A stretch of DNA of 64,000 nucleotides from an uncultured Oxalobacter sp. (GCA_905202055.1 CAJKQK010000003.1:11137-75136), one strand, 5' to 3'; positions 30,942 to 41,860 are shown, counted from the stretch's first letter. Translations and numbers: made by a program. The notes: a model not told the origin generated them from the letters alone.

Positions 30942-32231
30942 ATGAATTCGCAAGATCAAAAAAAAGAGCTGCTTAAAAAAAATGCACTCGCTTTCCATCG
31001 TTTCCCCATTCCGGGAAAAATCAGTGTTACTCCAACCAAGGAAGTCAGAGATCAGAATGAACTGGCACTTGCCTACACTCCGGGTGTAGCATGCGCCTGT
31101 GAAGAAATTCATGCCGATCCTGAAAATGCCTATATTTACACGACCAAGGGAAATCTGGTTGCTGTTATTTCAAACGGCACTGCCGTCCTGGGCCTTGGCA
31201 ATATCGGAGCACAAGCTTCCAAACCGGTTATGGAAGGTAAGGGCGTTCTTTTCAAAAAATTTGCCGACATCAACGTTTTCGATCTGGAAATCGACGAACT
31301 GGATCCGGAAAAACTGTGCGATATCATTGCTTCCCTGGAACCTACTTTCGGTGGTATCAATCTTGAAGACATCCGCGCGCCTGAATGCTTCTATATTGAA
31401 AGAAAACTGCGGGAAAGAATGAATATTCCTGTTTTCCACGATGATCAGCATGGTACGGCTGTCATCGTCGGAGCAGCTGTTCTGAATGCCCTGAAAGTCG
31501 TCGGCAAGGATATCAGGAATTGCAAAATGGTTGTGTCGGGTGCAGGTGCAGGTGCTCTGGGCTGTCTGGAACTGCTGGTCGATTTGGGATTTCCTGTTGA
31601 AAACATCTGGGTCACCGACATCAAGGGCGTGGTCTATAAAGGCCGTAAGGAACTGATGGATCCGGAAAAAGAAAAATATGCCCAGGATACTGACAAACGT
31701 ACCTTGATGGATGTTATTCCCGATGCGGATATTTTCCTAGGATTGTCTGCAGGCAATGTTCTGAAACCGGAAATGGTGCTGAAAATGGCAAAAGATCCCA
31801 TTATCTTCGCTATGGCCAATCCAATTCCAGAAATTCTGCCGGAAGTCGCACACGCCACGCGTGACGATGTTGTCATGGGAACAGGACGTTCCGACTATCC
31901 GAACCAGATCAACAATTCCATGTGTTTCCCTTATCTTTTCAGAGGAGCTCTGGATTGCCGCGCAAAAACAATCAATCGTGAGATGGAACTGGCAGCCGTT
32001 CGTGCCATTGCAAGTCTGGCTGAAATGGAATGTCCGGATGAAATCGTGGCAATGTATGGCAAAAAATATACCTTTGGCCGTGATTATCTGTTGCCGTTCC
32101 AGTTCGATCCACGTCTGTTGTGGGTTGTTGCTCCTGCTGTGGCTCAGGCAGCTATGGATTCCGGTGTGGCGCGTGCGCCGATCGCCGATATGGATGCATA
32201 TCGGGCAAAACTGAAAGAATTCGTGAAGTAA
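30942..32231 (+). CDS. malic enzyme, single-domain form (NADP-type)
   Basis: Malic enzyme oxidatively decarboxylates malate to pyruvate and CO2. The 429-residue product shows the malic N-terminal domain ([29 protein letters not shown]), the metal/substrate segment [15 protein letters not shown] and the nucleotide-binding [13 protein letters not shown]. It ends right after the malic domain, at a Rho-independent terminator. The MaeB of most relatives is about 760 residues, with a phosphotransacetylase-like C-terminal domain; here that domain is absent and no frameshifted remnant follows. Cofactor preference is inferred from similarity to the MaeB catalytic part. Confidence 0.88.
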   Translation: MNSQDQKKELLKKNALAFHRFPIPGKISVTPTKEVRDQNELALAYTPGVACACEEIHADPENAYIYTTKGNLVAVISNGTAVLGLGNIGAQASKPVMEGKGVLFKKFADINVFDLEIDELDPEKLCDIIASLEPTFGGINLEDIRAPECFYIERKLRERMNIPVFHDDQHGTAVIVGAAVLNALKVVGKDIRNCKMVVSGAGAGALGCLELLVDLGFPVENIWVTDIKGVVYKGRKELMDPEKEKYAQDTDKRTLMDVIPDADIFLGLSAGNVLKPEMVLKMAKDPIIFAMANPIPEILPEVAHATRDDVVMGTGRSDYPNQINNSMCFPYLFRGALDCRAKTINREMELAAVRAIASLAEMECPDEIVAMYGKKYTFGRDYLLPFQFDPRLLWVVAPAVAQAAMDSGVARAPIADMDAYRAKLKEFVK

Positions 32232-32242
32232 TTTCCGAAGAT

Positions 32243-32274
32243 AAAAAAACCGCGCTTGAGGCGCGGTTTTTTTT
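32243..32274. terminator. bidirectional terminator between malic enzyme and pyrC
   Basis: Seven A, CCGCGC, a five-base loop, GCGCGG and eight T form a symmetrical terminator. The right end touches the pyrC stop codon. It serves both converging genes. Confidence 0.88.
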
Positions 32275-33319
32275 ATTTCAATTGCCAGTTGAGGGTTTCA
32301 CCTGCCATAAGCGGAATAATCCTGTTCTCTCCAAATGGCAAATCCTGCGGGATAGTCCATTCTTTTTTAACCAGTGTGATTTTATTCCGGTTAACGTTCT
32401 GATTGTAGAATTTGGGACCGTTAATGCTGGTGAACCATTCGATTTTTTCCAGTGCACCGATTTCATCAAAGGCCTGAACATAAAGTTCAATGGCATGCAA
32501 AGCTGTGTAGCAACCGGCACATCCACAAGCGTTTTCTTTTGCATCCTGCGCATGAGGAGCGGAATCGGTTCCCATAAAGAACCGCCTGTTTTCGATTGAA
32601 ACAGCCTTTAAAAGAGCCTGTCTGTTTTCTTCCCGCTTCAAAATAGGCAGACAATAGTAATGTGGCCTCAGACCGCCCTGAAAGAGGCTGTTACGATTGA
32701 AAAGCAGGTGGTGGGCAGTAACGGTCGCGCCGATGTATCCTTCAGCCTCTGTGACGTATTGTGCGGCTTCCTTGGTGGTTATATGTTCGAATACGATCTT
32801 GAGGTCTGGCAGTTTTTTACGAAGTGGAATCAAAACCTTGTCGATGAAAACGGCTTCCCTGTCGAAAATATCAATGGACGGGTCAGTTACTTCACCATGC
32901 ATCAGTAATGGAATACCCTGTTTTTGCATTTCTTCGAGGGTGGCAATGCAATTGTCCAGGGATGTAACTCCTGCATCGGAATTGGTAGTCGCTCCTGCAG
33001 GATACAGTTTGACGCCATGAATGATTCCGCTTTCCTTTGCACATTTGATATCTTCCGGGCTTGTATTGTCCGTCAGATAAAGTGTCATCAATGGTTCGAA
33101 CTCGCTGCCGGGAGGTAATGAATCCAGAATTCTTTTACGGTATTCCAGAGCCTGTTCCGTTGTCGTAACGGGCGGTTTGAGATTCGGCATAATGATGGCA
33201 CGATGAAATTGCCGGGCAGCCTGTTGCACGGTCGATTTCAATACATCCCCATCTCTCAGATGAAGATGCCAGTCGTCTGGTTGAATGATCGTCAAGGTTT
33301 GCATATTGGATTCTGGCAT
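32273..33319 (-). CDS. pyrC: dihydroorotase
   Basis: PyrC cyclises carbamoyl-aspartate to dihydroorotate in pyrimidine synthesis. The 348-residue protein is of the E. coli-like type. Zinc-site residues are visible: DDWHLHLRDG (two His), the carboxylated-lysine segment GVKLYPAGATTNSD, LLMHGEV, VFEHITTKEA and FMGTDSAPHA (Asp). The start MPESNMQTLTIIQP (33319) gives the usual length of 348; an internal Met at 33304 is possible. It is divergent from the cobalamin adenosyltransferase gene, whose start lies 89 nt away. Confidence 0.95.
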   Translation of the reverse strand: MPESNMQTLTIIQPDDWHLHLRDGDVLKSTVQQAARQFHRAIIMPNLKPPVTTTEQALEYRKRILDSLPPGSEFEPLMTLYLTDNTSPEDIKCAKESGIIHGVKLYPAGATTNSDAGVTSLDNCIATLEEMQKQGIPLLMHGEVTDPSIDIFDREAVFIDKVLIPLRKKLPDLKIVFEHITTKEAAQYVTEAEGYIGATVTAHHLLFNRNSLFQGGLRPHYYCLPILKREENRQALLKAVSIENRRFFMGTDSAPHAQDAKENACGCAGCYTALHAIELYVQAFDEIGALEKIEWFTSINGPKFYNQNVNRNKITLVKKEWTIPQDLPFGENRIIPLMAGETLNWQLK

Positions 33320-33407
33320 AGTAAATAATAGGTCTTGGCTCTTTGAAACTTTTATTTTATTGTATTTGCTCCGGTTCATTCATCTTTTTTATAAGGTTTT
33401 CGTCAAA

Positions 33408-33947
33408 GTGAAAAATCGCATATCGAGAGTGATCACCCGTTCCGGCGATCGGGGCACAACAGGTCTTGCCGATGGCAGTCGTGTGTCGAAGGATAATATC
33501 AGGGTCGATGCCATCGGTCAGGTGGATGAGCTTAATTCAGTGATCGGTCTGGTCATCAGTGAAGGTTTGCCTGAAAAAATGAGGCAGGAACTCCAGACCA
33601 TTCAAAATGAATTGTTCAATATCGGTGGAGAGCTGGCAGTTGTGAAAACTTCATTGATGACGAAAGAAAAAGTGCTCGTTCTGGAGAAACTGGTTGAGGA
33701 ATATAACAGGAAACTGCCTCCTCTTCGCGATTTCATATTGCCTGGAGGAACGAAGACAGCTGCCTTGTGTCATCTTGCCAGAAGCGTTTGCAGGCGTACC
33801 GAGCGCACTGTTGTGGCACTAGGAAAACAGGAAGATATATCTCCTGTTCTTTACCAGTACCTTAACCGTCTGTCGGATCTGTTTTTTATTGTTGCACGTG
33901 TCGCCAACAAAATGGCGGACCAGTCCGATATTTTCTGGAAAAAATAA
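33408..33947 (+). CDS. cob(I)alamin adenosyltransferase, PduO type
   Basis: This enzyme adds the adenosyl group of ATP to cob(I)alamin. The 179-residue product is assigned a GTG start at 33408 because relatives begin (M)KNRISRVITRSGDRGTTGLA; the frame is open further upstream without similarity. Motifs are TRSGDRGTTGL (nucleotide loop), VDELNSVIGL, RTERTVV and LNRLSDLFF, all PduO hallmarks. A weak AAGG precedes the GTG. It is a single gene convergent with folE2. It indicates cobalamin use, in line with metH at the left end. Confidence 0.9.
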   Translation: MKNRISRVITRSGDRGTTGLADGSRVSKDNIRVDAIGQVDELNSVIGLVISEGLPEKMRQELQTIQNELFNIGGELAVVKTSLMTKEKVLVLEKLVEEYNRKLPPLRDFILPGGTKTAALCHLARSVCRRTERTVVALGKQEDISPVLYQYLNRLSDLFFIVARVANKMADQSDIFWKK

Positions 33948-33949
33948 GT

Positions 33950-34762
33950 TTACTGCTTTCGTTTGTCGAATTCGATACGGGCGTAAGCGGAATGGTTATG
34001 AATCGATTCAAAATTTTCCGCTTCCAGAGAATAAGCCTGTACGCGTGAATCGGCATTCAACATGCCAGCCACGTCACGAACCAGATCTTCGACGAATTTC
34101 GGATTGTCGTAAGCATGCTCGGTCACATACTTTTCATCGGGACGTTTCAACAGGCCAAACAATTCACAGGAAGCCTGTGCCTCGATTTTCGAAATCAGGT
34201 CTTCGATCGGCAAGTCATCCTTGATAATGGCATTGACGGTAATATGCGAACGCTGGTTATGGGCGCCGTACGCCGAGATTTCCTTGGAACACGGACACAG
34301 GCTGGTTACCGGAACGAGCACTTTTTGTGAAATTTCAATCTGGCCGTTTTTCATTTCCCCTGTCAGGCCCACTTCGTAATCCATCAGGCTTTTGACACCG
34401 GAAACCGGGGCTGCCTTGGTAATGAAAAACGGAAAAGACAGTTCTATACGTCCGGACTCAGCATCGAGCAATTCCAGCATATTGCGGATCAGTTTGCCGA
34501 AGATATCGATATTCAGCGGTTTGGAATCGGAACTGGTGAATTCTTCGAGCAGGGCCATGAAACGTGACATGTGTGTGCCCTTTTTCTGTTCGGGGAGGTG
34601 CACATACATATTCCATGTACCGACGGAAGACTGGATGCCGTCTCTGGTCTGGATCTGAAGTGGATGGCGAACGCCTTTGACACCAACCCTTTGTATGGCT
34701 ATGTGTCTGGTATCCAGCGTATTTTGTACGTCCGGAATGGAAAAGTTGTCGTCTGCATTCAT
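33950..34762 (-). CDS. folE2: GTP cyclohydrolase FolE2 (type IB)
   Basis: FolE2 converts GTP to dihydroneopterin triphosphate, the first step of folate synthesis, and can use metals other than zinc. The 270-residue protein starts [20 protein letters not shown]. It shows [11 protein letters not shown] and the catalytic segment [22 protein letters not shown], with the conserved Cys and His residues. The ATG at 34762 fits family length; an extension to 34852 is unlike relatives. FolE2 is often under Zur control; I did not find a clear Zur box. Its stop lies two bases from the stop of the converging adenosyltransferase gene. Confidence 0.93.
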   Translation of the reverse strand: MNADDNFSIPDVQNTLDTRHIAIQRVGVKGVRHPLQIQTRDGIQSSVGTWNMYVHLPEQKKGTHMSRFMALLEEFTSSDSKPLNIDIFGKLIRNMLELLDAESGRIELSFPFFITKAAPVSGVKSLMDYEVGLTGEMKNGQIEISQKVLVPVTSLCPCSKEISAYGAHNQRSHITVNAIIKDDLPIEDLISKIEAQASCELFGLLKRPDEKYVTEHAYDNPKFVEDLVRDVAGMLNADSRVQAYSLEAENFESIHNHSAYARIEFDKRKQ

Positions 34763-34908
34763 TTTTGGTGCCGATGAACTGGTTATGGTTGTATGAATGT
34801 TTGAGCAATCATCCCAGTTACATTCAAAAGAGTGTGAATCTCGGAAATTCATTATTAAACCTTAAAAAACGGCGGTCGGTACAGGAAAGAAACAAAAAAG
34901 CTGACGAT

Positions 34909-36768
34909 TTACTCTTTACCCGAGTCATCTATCTTTCCAAAACGTTCGACAATGGATGCAATGATGCCATGTTTATCCAATTTGTGCATGGCAAGCAATT
35001 GTCCCACGTCACCGTGATCGATGAATTTGTCTGGCAGTCCCAATGGGAGTACCGGATAGGTCAGTTTTTCTTCCGCGAGTGCTTCCATAACGGCAGAGCC
35101 TGCACCGCCATGAATGGTTCCTTCTTCAACCGTGACCAGACAGGAATGGGTTTTCGCCATTTCGAAAACCAGTTCATTGTCGATCGGCTTGACGAATCGC
35201 ATATTGACGACAGTCGCATCCAGTTCTTCGCCAGCGGACAGTGCCGGATTGACCATCGTACCGAAAGCCAGAATGGCGATATTTTTTCCCCTGCGCAGGA
35301 CTTCTCCCTTGCCGAGCGGTACCGCAGACAATTCTTTTTCGGGCTGGATGCCGATTCCTGTACCGCGGGGGTAACGCACGGCTGCGGGCCCATTGTAGCG
35401 ATAGGCTGTCGTCAGCATTTGCCGGGCTTCATTTTCATTGGATGGAGCCATGACGACCATATTCGGGATACAACGAAGATAAGCCATATCATAGTTGCCC
35501 GCATGGGTTGCGCCGTCGGCTCCAACAAGGCCGGAACGGTCGAGCGCAAATGTCACATCCAGATTTTGCAGGGCAACATCGTGAATCAGCTGGTCATATG
35601 CCCTTTGAAGGAAAGTCGAATAGATGGCCACGACTGGTTTCAGGCCTTCACACGCCAGCCCAGCGGCAAAAGTGACAGCATGTTGTTCGGCTATGCCGAC
35701 ATCGAAAAAGCGGTCAGGATAATCTTTTGCGAACTGAACCATTCCCGAGCCTTCTTTCATGGCGGGGGTAATGCCGATCAGTTTCTTGTCAATGGTCGCC
35801 ATATCGCATAACCAGTTACCGAATATATCGGCATAGGTCGGTTTGGCTGCCAAAACCGGCTTGATTCCTTCTTCAGGACAAAATTTGCCGAGACCATGAT
35901 AAAGAATGGGATCAGCCTCGGCCAGTTTATAACCATGTCCCTTTTTCGTGACGATATGCAGGAATTGGGGCCCTTTTCTTTCCTTCAGATTTTGCAGGGT
36001 AGGAACCAGCGTTTCCAGATCATGTCCGTCAATCGGTCCGATGTAATTGAAACCGAATTCTTCGAACAGGGTGGCCGGTGCGATCATGCTTTTGGCGTGT
36101 TCCTCGAATTTCCGGGCGATATGTCTCATAGGCGCTGGTAAAACCGTCTTGCCTACGTTTTTTGCTGCTGCATAGAATTTCCCGGACATCAACCTCGCAA
36201 AATAACTGTTCAGGGCGCCGACAGGCGGGGAAATGGACATGTCGTTATCGTTCAGGATAACCAGCATATTGATGTCGTCGTAAATGCCGACATTATTCAT
36301 GGCTTCAAAAGCCATTCCACCTGTAATGGCACCATCTCCGATAACGGCAATGGAATAGGTGTCTTCCCCTTTCAGTTTTGCAGCCAGTGCCATTCCCAGT
36401 GCAGCAGAAATAGACGTGGAGGAATGCGCAGTACCGAAAGAATCGAATTCACTTTCATCCCGTTTTGGAAATCCGGAAAGGCCGTTTAACTGGCGAAGCG
36501 TATTCATCCGGTCTTTCCGTCCAGTCAGGATTTTGTGGGCATAGCTTTGGTGACCGACGTCCCAGATCAGTCTGTCGCTTGGCGTATCGAAAATGTAATG
36601 CAGAGCGATAGCCAGTTCGACCGTACCCAGATTCGACGATAAATGCCCTCCGGTTCTGGAAACGGATTGAATGATGTATTCCCTTAATTCATCCGCCAGG
36701 ACCGGCAATTGCGCTGCCGGCAGGCGTTTTAAATCAGCGGGACTGTTAATCGTATTCAGCAGCTTCAT
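34909..36768 (-). CDS. dxs: 1-deoxy-D-xylulose-5-phosphate synthase
   Basis: Dxs joins pyruvate and glyceraldehyde 3-phosphate with thiamine diphosphate, the first step of the non-mevalonate isoprenoid pathway. The 619-residue protein has [19 protein letters not shown] and the ThDP site [19 protein letters not shown]. Further on are [15 protein letters not shown] and the transketolase C-terminal part (KPIDNELV). Its ATG overlaps the ispA stop by one base (TAATG), so it is translationally coupled to ispA. xseB-ispA-dxs form one leftward operon. Confidence 0.97.
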   Translation of the reverse strand: MKLLNTINSPADLKRLPAAQLPVLADELREYIIQSVSRTGGHLSSNLGTVELAIALHYIFDTPSDRLIWDVGHQSYAHKILTGRKDRMNTLRQLNGLSGFPKRDESEFDSFGTAHSSTSISAALGMALAAKLKGEDTYSIAVIGDGAITGGMAFEAMNNVGIYDDINMLVILNDNDMSISPPVGALNSYFARLMSGKFYAAAKNVGKTVLPAPMRHIARKFEEHAKSMIAPATLFEEFGFNYIGPIDGHDLETLVPTLQNLKERKGPQFLHIVTKKGHGYKLAEADPILYHGLGKFCPEEGIKPVLAAKPTYADIFGNWLCDMATIDKKLIGITPAMKEGSGMVQFAKDYPDRFFDVGIAEQHAVTFAAGLACEGLKPVVAIYSTFLQRAYDQLIHDVALQNLDVTFALDRSGLVGADGATHAGNYDMAYLRCIPNMVVMAPSNENEARQMLTTAYRYNGPAAVRYPRGTGIGIQPEKELSAVPLGKGEVLRRGKNIAILAFGTMVNPALSAGEELDATVVNMRFVKPIDNELVFEMAKTHSCLVTVEEGTIHGGAGSAVMEALAEEKLTYPVLPLGLPDKFIDHGDVGQLLAMHKLDKHGIIASIVERFGKIDDSGKE

Positions 36769-37661
36769 TATTTCTTTCTGCGTACAACCAGATCGGCCAG
36801 TTGCCGGAGATAATCCGCTTTTTCGTCGAAAATGGAAAGAGCCGCATAAGCGTCATTCCGTAATTTTTCCGCCAGTTGCCGGGATTCTTCCAGCCCCAAC
36901 AGTGAAACGTAAGTGGGCTTGTTGTCTGCGCTGTCTTTTCCCGCTGTTTTACCCAGCTCGGCAGAATCTGCCGTGACATCCAGAATGTCGTCGACGACCT
37001 GAAAAGCAAGTCCGATAGCTTTTGCATAAGCATTCAGGGCATTTTTTTCCTGTTCGGTCGGAATTTTCGAGCAATAGGCTCCGAGAAAAACGGAGGCGGT
37101 CAAAAGTGCGCCTGTTTTCAGCCGGTGCATGTTTTCGAGTTCATCGACCGTCAGGGATTTGCCGACGCTGGCCAGATCAATCGCCTGGCCGCCACACATG
37201 CCCGCTGCCCCGGCAGCACGGGATAACAATCTCATCATTTCAACGACCAGAACGGGGTCACATTGCTGGTTCGACAAGACGACAAAAGCCTGAGCCTGCA
37301 AGGCATCCCCGGCCAGAAGAGCGGTAGCTCCACCGAATTCGACATGAACGGTCGGTTTGCCCCGTCTCAACACGTCATTGTCCATACAGGGCATATCGTC
37401 GTGAACAAGCGAATATGCGTGGATCATCTCGACGGCTGCGGCAGCCCGGGCAAGCGCGGGCGCTCTGGCATTAAAAAGATGGCCTGTCGCAAAAACCAGT
37501 AATGGACGAATACGTTTTCCACCATCCAGAACGGCATAACGCATGGATTCATGCAGTGAAGAAGAAGAAAGTTTTCCTACCGGCAAAAAACTGAAAAGCG
37601 TTTCTTCCATCGTAGACTGGACATTACGCATCCAATCGTCAAAACTGGCGGGCACGGTCAT
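36768..37661 (-). CDS. ispA: farnesyl diphosphate synthase
   Basis: IspA condenses isopentenyl and dimethylallyl diphosphates to farnesyl diphosphate. The 297-residue protein has the first Asp-rich motif [13 protein letters not shown] and the second [13 protein letters not shown], plus [14 protein letters not shown] near the N-terminus. The length and the residues ahead of the first motif fit a C15 synthase. Its start overlaps the xseB stop by one base and its stop overlaps the dxs start by one base, so the three genes are coupled. Downstream products include quinones and undecaprenyl phosphate. Confidence 0.95.
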   Translation of the reverse strand: MTVPASFDDWMRNVQSTMEETLFSFLPVGKLSSSSLHESMRYAVLDGGKRIRPLLVFATGHLFNARAPALARAAAAVEMIHAYSLVHDDMPCMDNDVLRRGKPTVHVEFGGATALLAGDALQAQAFVVLSNQQCDPVLVVEMMRLLSRAAGAAGMCGGQAIDLASVGKSLTVDELENMHRLKTGALLTASVFLGAYCSKIPTEQEKNALNAYAKAIGLAFQVVDDILDVTADSAELGKTAGKDSADNKPTYVSLLGLEESRQLAEKLRNDAYAALSIFDEKADYLRQLADLVVRRKK

Positions 37662-37909
37662 TATTCGATATCACTTTTATCGGAAGAGAAAGGCTTCAAC
37701 AATTCCTTGTCCAGTATCCTGATCTGGTTTTCCACCTTCTCGAGTCGGGATGTACACAGCTGGACGAGTTCAACTCCCTTTTTGTAGGCGGCAATCGATT
37801 CTTCAAGAGGCAATTCACCTGCTTCGAGTCTGGACACCAGCGACCCGAGTTCGGCAATGGCATCTTCAAAAGACATGTCGTCTTTTCGGTCCTGATTTTC
37901 TGTCGTCAT
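37661..37909 (-). CDS. xseB: exodeoxyribonuclease VII small subunit
   Basis: XseB coats and controls the catalytic XseA subunit of exonuclease VII, which degrades single-stranded DNA. The 82-residue protein shows SFEDAIAELGSLVSRLEAGE and LPLEESIAAYKKGVELVQLC, the full family core. It heads the xseB-ispA-dxs operon, a common association in proteobacteria. A TATAAT-like hexamer lies about 40 nt upstream on the minus strand without a good -35. xseA was not found in the window. Confidence 0.95.
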   Translation of the reverse strand: MTTENQDRKDDMSFEDAIAELGSLVSRLEAGELPLEESIAAYKKGVELVQLCTSRLEKVENQIRILDKELLKPFSSDKSDIE

Positions 37910-38156
37910 AAAGTAAGAGAGAAAAAATACAGTTTAATTAAGCCGTTATTATACCCTTCAAGCGTTTTCAGACTGCGTTTTTCTGCGTTTTAAACCAGAG
38001 AAATGAATTTCCCGTGACATACGATCCGCTTCTGTCTGAAACAGGCTGACAGCCTTTTCCATCTGGATTTGCAAAGTAAAACTTGTCAAAGAACCAAATC
38101 GGTATAAGATCACAGTTTCTTCCTTTTTTGTTTTTTTATTCTTTTCAGGTCTTTTC

Positions 38157-39110
38157 ATGCAGTCTCTCTGGATGCTCGTTGCCGCCTTTGTATTTTCCCT
38201 GATGGCAGTGTGTGTCAAGCTCGTCTCCGATACGTATTCCACTCCTGAAATCGTCATGTATCGTAGTCTGATAGGGGCTATTTTTCTTTTTTGCATGGTG
38301 CTGGTAAAAGGGGGATCGTTCAAAACGAAGTATCCGCTTCAGCATCTCTGGAGGGGAACAGTCGGTGCCACCGCGTTCGGCCTGTGGTTTTTTTCCATGT
38401 CGCAATTGCCTCTGGCAACGTCGATTACCCTGAATTACATGTCGCCTATATGGATCGCGGCAATCCTGTTTGGTATGGGTTTATTTCATGGTCGGCTCCA
38501 GTTTGAATGGCGGCTTGTCTGCGCAATCATCGCCAGTTTTATTGGCATATACATTCTTTTGCAGCCGACTCTGGCAGAAGATCAGTGGCTGGGTGCCCTG
38601 ATCGCTTTCATCTCGGGCATTCTGGCCGCGCTGGCTTATCTGCAGGTAAAACATCTGGGCAATCTGGGCGAGCCGGAATACCGGGTTGTATTTTACTTCT
38701 GCGTGATCGGAACGCTGGGTGGCGCGATTATGGCCGTTGTCGCGGCTCATATGCCCGGCGGTGACGGCATTCCTTTCCACAGACATTCATTTTTGAGTAT
38801 TTTTTATCTGGTTTTTATCGGCGTGTCTGCCGCACTTGGCCAGATGGCCATGACGCGGGCGTACCATTTGGGTAATACGCTTGTCACCGCCAATCTCCAA
38901 TATTCCGGCATCGTTTTTTCCTGCATATGGGGATTGCTGATATGGAACGATACCTTGAGCTGGCATGGATGGCTTGGCATTGCCATCATTATCGCCAGTG
39001 GTATCACCACGACGTTTTTCGACGTGCGTCATCGTATGGCAGCGACTGCGGCCACTTACGACGCGGCAAAGAAAAAGCTGTCACAACAGAATCAGCCTGA
39101 AAAAGCCTGA
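38157..39110 (+). CDS. DMT superfamily (EamA) transporter
   Basis: The 317-residue inner-membrane protein has about ten hydrophobic helices in two EamA repeats. Typical motifs are MYRSLIGAIFLFCMVLVKGG in the first repeat and QMAMTRAYHLGNTLVTANLQ with FSCIWGLLIWNDTLSWHGWL in the second. The closest class is the RhaT/SAM-like carboxylate or metabolite exporters, but the substrate cannot be told. It is a single gene between xseB (divergent) and polA (convergent, stops six bases apart). It is not closely similar in sequence to the DMT fragment at the left edge. Confidence 0.85.
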   Translation: MQSLWMLVAAFVFSLMAVCVKLVSDTYSTPEIVMYRSLIGAIFLFCMVLVKGGSFKTKYPLQHLWRGTVGATAFGLWFFSMSQLPLATSITLNYMSPIWIAAILFGMGLFHGRLQFEWRLVCAIIASFIGIYILLQPTLAEDQWLGALIAFISGILAALAYLQVKHLGNLGEPEYRVVFYFCVIGTLGGAIMAVVAAHMPGGDGIPFHRHSFLSIFYLVFIGVSAALGQMAMTRAYHLGNTLVTANLQYSGIVFSCIWGLLIWNDTLSWHGWLGIAIIIASGITTTFFDVRHRMAATAATYDAAKKKLSQQNQPEKA

Positions 39111-39115
39111 TTTTC

Positions 39116-41860
39116 CTAGTGTGCCTGATCCCAGTTATCCCCAACGCCGACTTCCGCTATCAATGGCACTTTCAGTCGGGCAACCTGCGCCATCAGTTCA
39201 GGCAGTTTTTCACGAACGATTGCCAGTTCTTTTTCCGGTACATCCAGCACCAGTTCATCGTGAACCTGCATGATCAGTTTTGAATCCAGCTTTTCTTTTT
39301 CCAGCCAGTTCTGCACGGCAATCATCGACAATTTGATGATATCGGCCGCCGTTCCCTGCATCGGTGCATTGATGGCGGCACGTTCAGCAGCCTGACGGCG
39401 GGGACCGTTCGGTGAATTGATCTCGGGCAGCCACAGTCTTCTTCCGAAAACCGTTTCCACGTAGCCCTGTTCCCGGGCCAGCTGACGGGTTTCATCCATA
39501 TAACGGGCAACGCCGGGGTAGCGTTCAAAGTAACGGTCGATATAGTTTTTGGCGTCCGTGCGGGAAATACCCAGATTGGAAGCGACACCGAAAGCGCTCA
39601 TGCCATAAATGAGGCCGAAATTGATGACTTTGGCATAACGTCTCTGGTCTGATGTGACTTCAAGGGGTGTAATATCGAATATTTCGGACGCTGTCGCACG
39701 GTGAACGTCCTGTCCGTCATGGAAAGCTTTCAGCAAACTGGCATCGTCGGAAAGATGTGCCATGATCCTGAGTTCGATTTGGGAATAGTCGGCGGAAATG
39801 ATTTTGTTTCCGGGTGAAGCAATAAACGCTTCACGGATTCGCCTGCCCTCTTCTGAACGTATCGGGATATTCTGGAGATTGGGGTCGTTCGATGCCAGCC
39901 GTCCGGTGACGGCTACGGCCTGTGCATAATTTGTGTGAACGCGTCCGGTTTCGGGATTGACCATTCTCGGCAATTTGTCGGTATAAGTCGTTTTCAGCTT
40001 CGACATGCCCCGGTAATCCAGAATGATTTTCGGAAGCGGGAAATCTTCGGCCAGTTTTTCAAGCACTTCCTCACTTGTCGACGGCGCGCCAGATGGCGTT
40101 TTCTTGATCATCGGCAGTTTGAGCTTGTCAAAGAGCAGTTCACCCAGTTGTTTCGGCGAATTGAGATTGAAGGGCTGCCCTGCCGCGTCGAAGGCGTTTT
40201 CCTGCAATCCATCCATTTTGACCCCGAGTTCGCGCGATTGGGTGTTCAGTTTTTCAACGTCGATCAATACGCCATTGCGTTCCATTTTCTGAAGCACAAT
40301 CGATGTCGGGATTTCGATTTTTTCGTAGATAAAACGAAGACCGTCGTTTTCTTTCAGGCGAGGCCACATGGATTGATGAAGCTGCAGGGTCACATCGGCA
40401 TCTTCAGCAGCGTAATTGGTGGCGACATCGATGGCGATTTCATCAAATCCGATTTGCGACACACCTTTGCCGCAGATATCGGTGTAGCTGACTGGTTTGT
40501 AATCCAGAAACCTTTCGGACAGGCTATCCATGTCATGCCGCCTGTGCGACTCGAGGACATAGGATTCGAGGAGGGTATCGTGAACGATCCCCTCCAGCCG
40601 GATACCATAATTGGCGAGCACATGGCTGTCATACTTGAGGTTCTGGCCGACTTTCGGTTTTTTCGGGTTTTCCAGCCAGGGTTTCATCTTGTCGAGGACG
40701 AATTGGAGTGGCAGCTGCTCATTTTGTTCCATGCTGTGATGGGCAAGCGGAATGTAAGCGGCATGACCGGGTTCGACGGACAGGGATATCCCGACGAGTT
40801 TTGCGTCCATGACATCCAGTGATGTCGTCTCCGTATCGATAGCAGTCAGTTCTGACTTGTCGATTTTTTCAAGCCATTTTTCAAGTTGTTTTTCAGTCAG
40901 GACGGTTTCATATTCCTTGTCGCTGACGAATCCCGATTTTTTTTCTTCCGGTTCGTCAAACAGTGCGATCTGTCCGGCTGCATTTGGCGTTTCCTGACGG
41001 GTCGCATTCAACTCTTTTGCCCAGCTTTTGAAACCGAAGCGCTCGAAAGCTTTTTTCAGGCCTTTGGTATTTTCCGGTTTTTTAACGAGCGATGTTTCGA
41101 TGGAGACGAATTTTTCCGGCAGGTCGCAATTCGTCCGGATTCTGACCAGCTCATGCGCCTGCACAAGCCAGTCCAGTGACTGTCTCAGATTTTCTCCGAC
41201 CGTTCCGGTAATGTTTTGCGCGTTTTCGATAATGCCGTCGAGTGACTGATATTGTGTCAGCCACTTGACGGCCGTTTTCGGCCCTACCTTGGCAACACCC
41301 GGCACGTTGTCGGATGTATCGCCGATCAGCGAAAGGTAATCGACGATTCTTTCAGGCGGTACGCCAAATTTTTTGATGACCCCTTCCCTGTCCAGTACTT
41401 CATTGTTCATCGTGTTGACGAGCGTGACCTTGTCATCGACCAGCTGGGACATATCCTTGTCGCCGGTTGAAACGATCGTATCGAATCCGTTTTCATGTGC
41501 CTTGACCGTCAGCGTCCCGATAATGTCGTCCGCTTCAACTCCTTCCACCTGCAAAATAGGCCAGCCCAGCATGTCCACGAGCTCGAGAATGTGGCCTGTC
41601 TGTTCAACCAGATCGTCAGGCATCGCTGCCCTGTTCGCCTTGTATTCCTGATAGAGATCATTGCGGAATGTTTTACCCTTTGCGTCAAATATACAGGCAC
41701 GGTATGCTGTGGGATAATCTTTCTGCAAACGGCGAAGCATATTCAGAAAACCGTAAATAGCTCCGGTAGGTTCCCCTGCAGAGTTGCGAAGATCTGGCAA
41801 TGCATGATAAGCGCGGTAAAGATAACTGGAACCGTCAACTAATAACAAAAGTTTGTTCAT
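39116..41860 (-). CDS. polA: DNA polymerase I
   Basis: PolA fills gaps and removes primers in repair and lagging-strand synthesis. The 914-residue protein has all three domains. The 5'-3' exonuclease starts MNKLLLLVDGSSYLYRAYHA. The 3'-5' exonuclease has intact acidic residues (TAIDTETTSLD, GQNLKYDSHVLANYG, YAAEDADVT). The family A polymerase has DYSQIELRIMAHLS, the O-helix region RRYAKVINFGLIYGMSAFG and the catalytic VHDELVLDVPE. Its ATG directly abuts the ATG of the divergent LOG-family gene, so its leader lies inside that gene. Confidence 0.97.
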   Translation of the reverse strand: MNKLLLLVDGSSYLYRAYHALPDLRNSAGEPTGAIYGFLNMLRRLQKDYPTAYRACIFDAKGKTFRNDLYQEYKANRAAMPDDLVEQTGHILELVDMLGWPILQVEGVEADDIIGTLTVKAHENGFDTIVSTGDKDMSQLVDDKVTLVNTMNNEVLDREGVIKKFGVPPERIVDYLSLIGDTSDNVPGVAKVGPKTAVKWLTQYQSLDGIIENAQNITGTVGENLRQSLDWLVQAHELVRIRTNCDLPEKFVSIETSLVKKPENTKGLKKAFERFGFKSWAKELNATRQETPNAAGQIALFDEPEEKKSGFVSDKEYETVLTEKQLEKWLEKIDKSELTAIDTETTSLDVMDAKLVGISLSVEPGHAAYIPLAHHSMEQNEQLPLQFVLDKMKPWLENPKKPKVGQNLKYDSHVLANYGIRLEGIVHDTLLESYVLESHRRHDMDSLSERFLDYKPVSYTDICGKGVSQIGFDEIAIDVATNYAAEDADVTLQLHQSMWPRLKENDGLRFIYEKIEIPTSIVLQKMERNGVLIDVEKLNTQSRELGVKMDGLQENAFDAAGQPFNLNSPKQLGELLFDKLKLPMIKKTPSGAPSTSEEVLEKLAEDFPLPKIILDYRGMSKLKTTYTDKLPRMVNPETGRVHTNYAQAVAVTGRLASNDPNLQNIPIRSEEGRRIREAFIASPGNKIISADYSQIELRIMAHLSDDASLLKAFHDGQDVHRATASEIFDITPLEVTSDQRRYAKVINFGLIYGMSAFGVASNLGISRTDAKNYIDRYFERYPGVARYMDETRQLAREQGYVETVFGRRLWLPEINSPNGPRRQAAERAAINAPMQGTAADIIKLSMIAVQNWLEKEKLDSKLIMQVHDELVLDVPEKELAIVREKLPELMAQVARLKVPLIAEVGVGDNWDQAH

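Noticed and set aside
33080..33110. tRNA T-loop-like GGTTCGAAC
   Set aside because: It lies within pyrC coding sequence, and no cloverleaf partners are found around it.
34765..35811. 348-codon plus-strand frame opposite folE2 start and dxs
   Set aside because: It overlaps dxs antisense and the folE2 leader, is Phe/His/Arg-rich, and has no ribosome site or family similarity.
37958..38062. 34-codon minus-strand frame before xseB starting MEKAVSLFQTEAD
   Set aside because: Composition looks somewhat protein-like, but there is no ribosome site and no recognised family. It is too short to support; it may be the tail of a lost gene.
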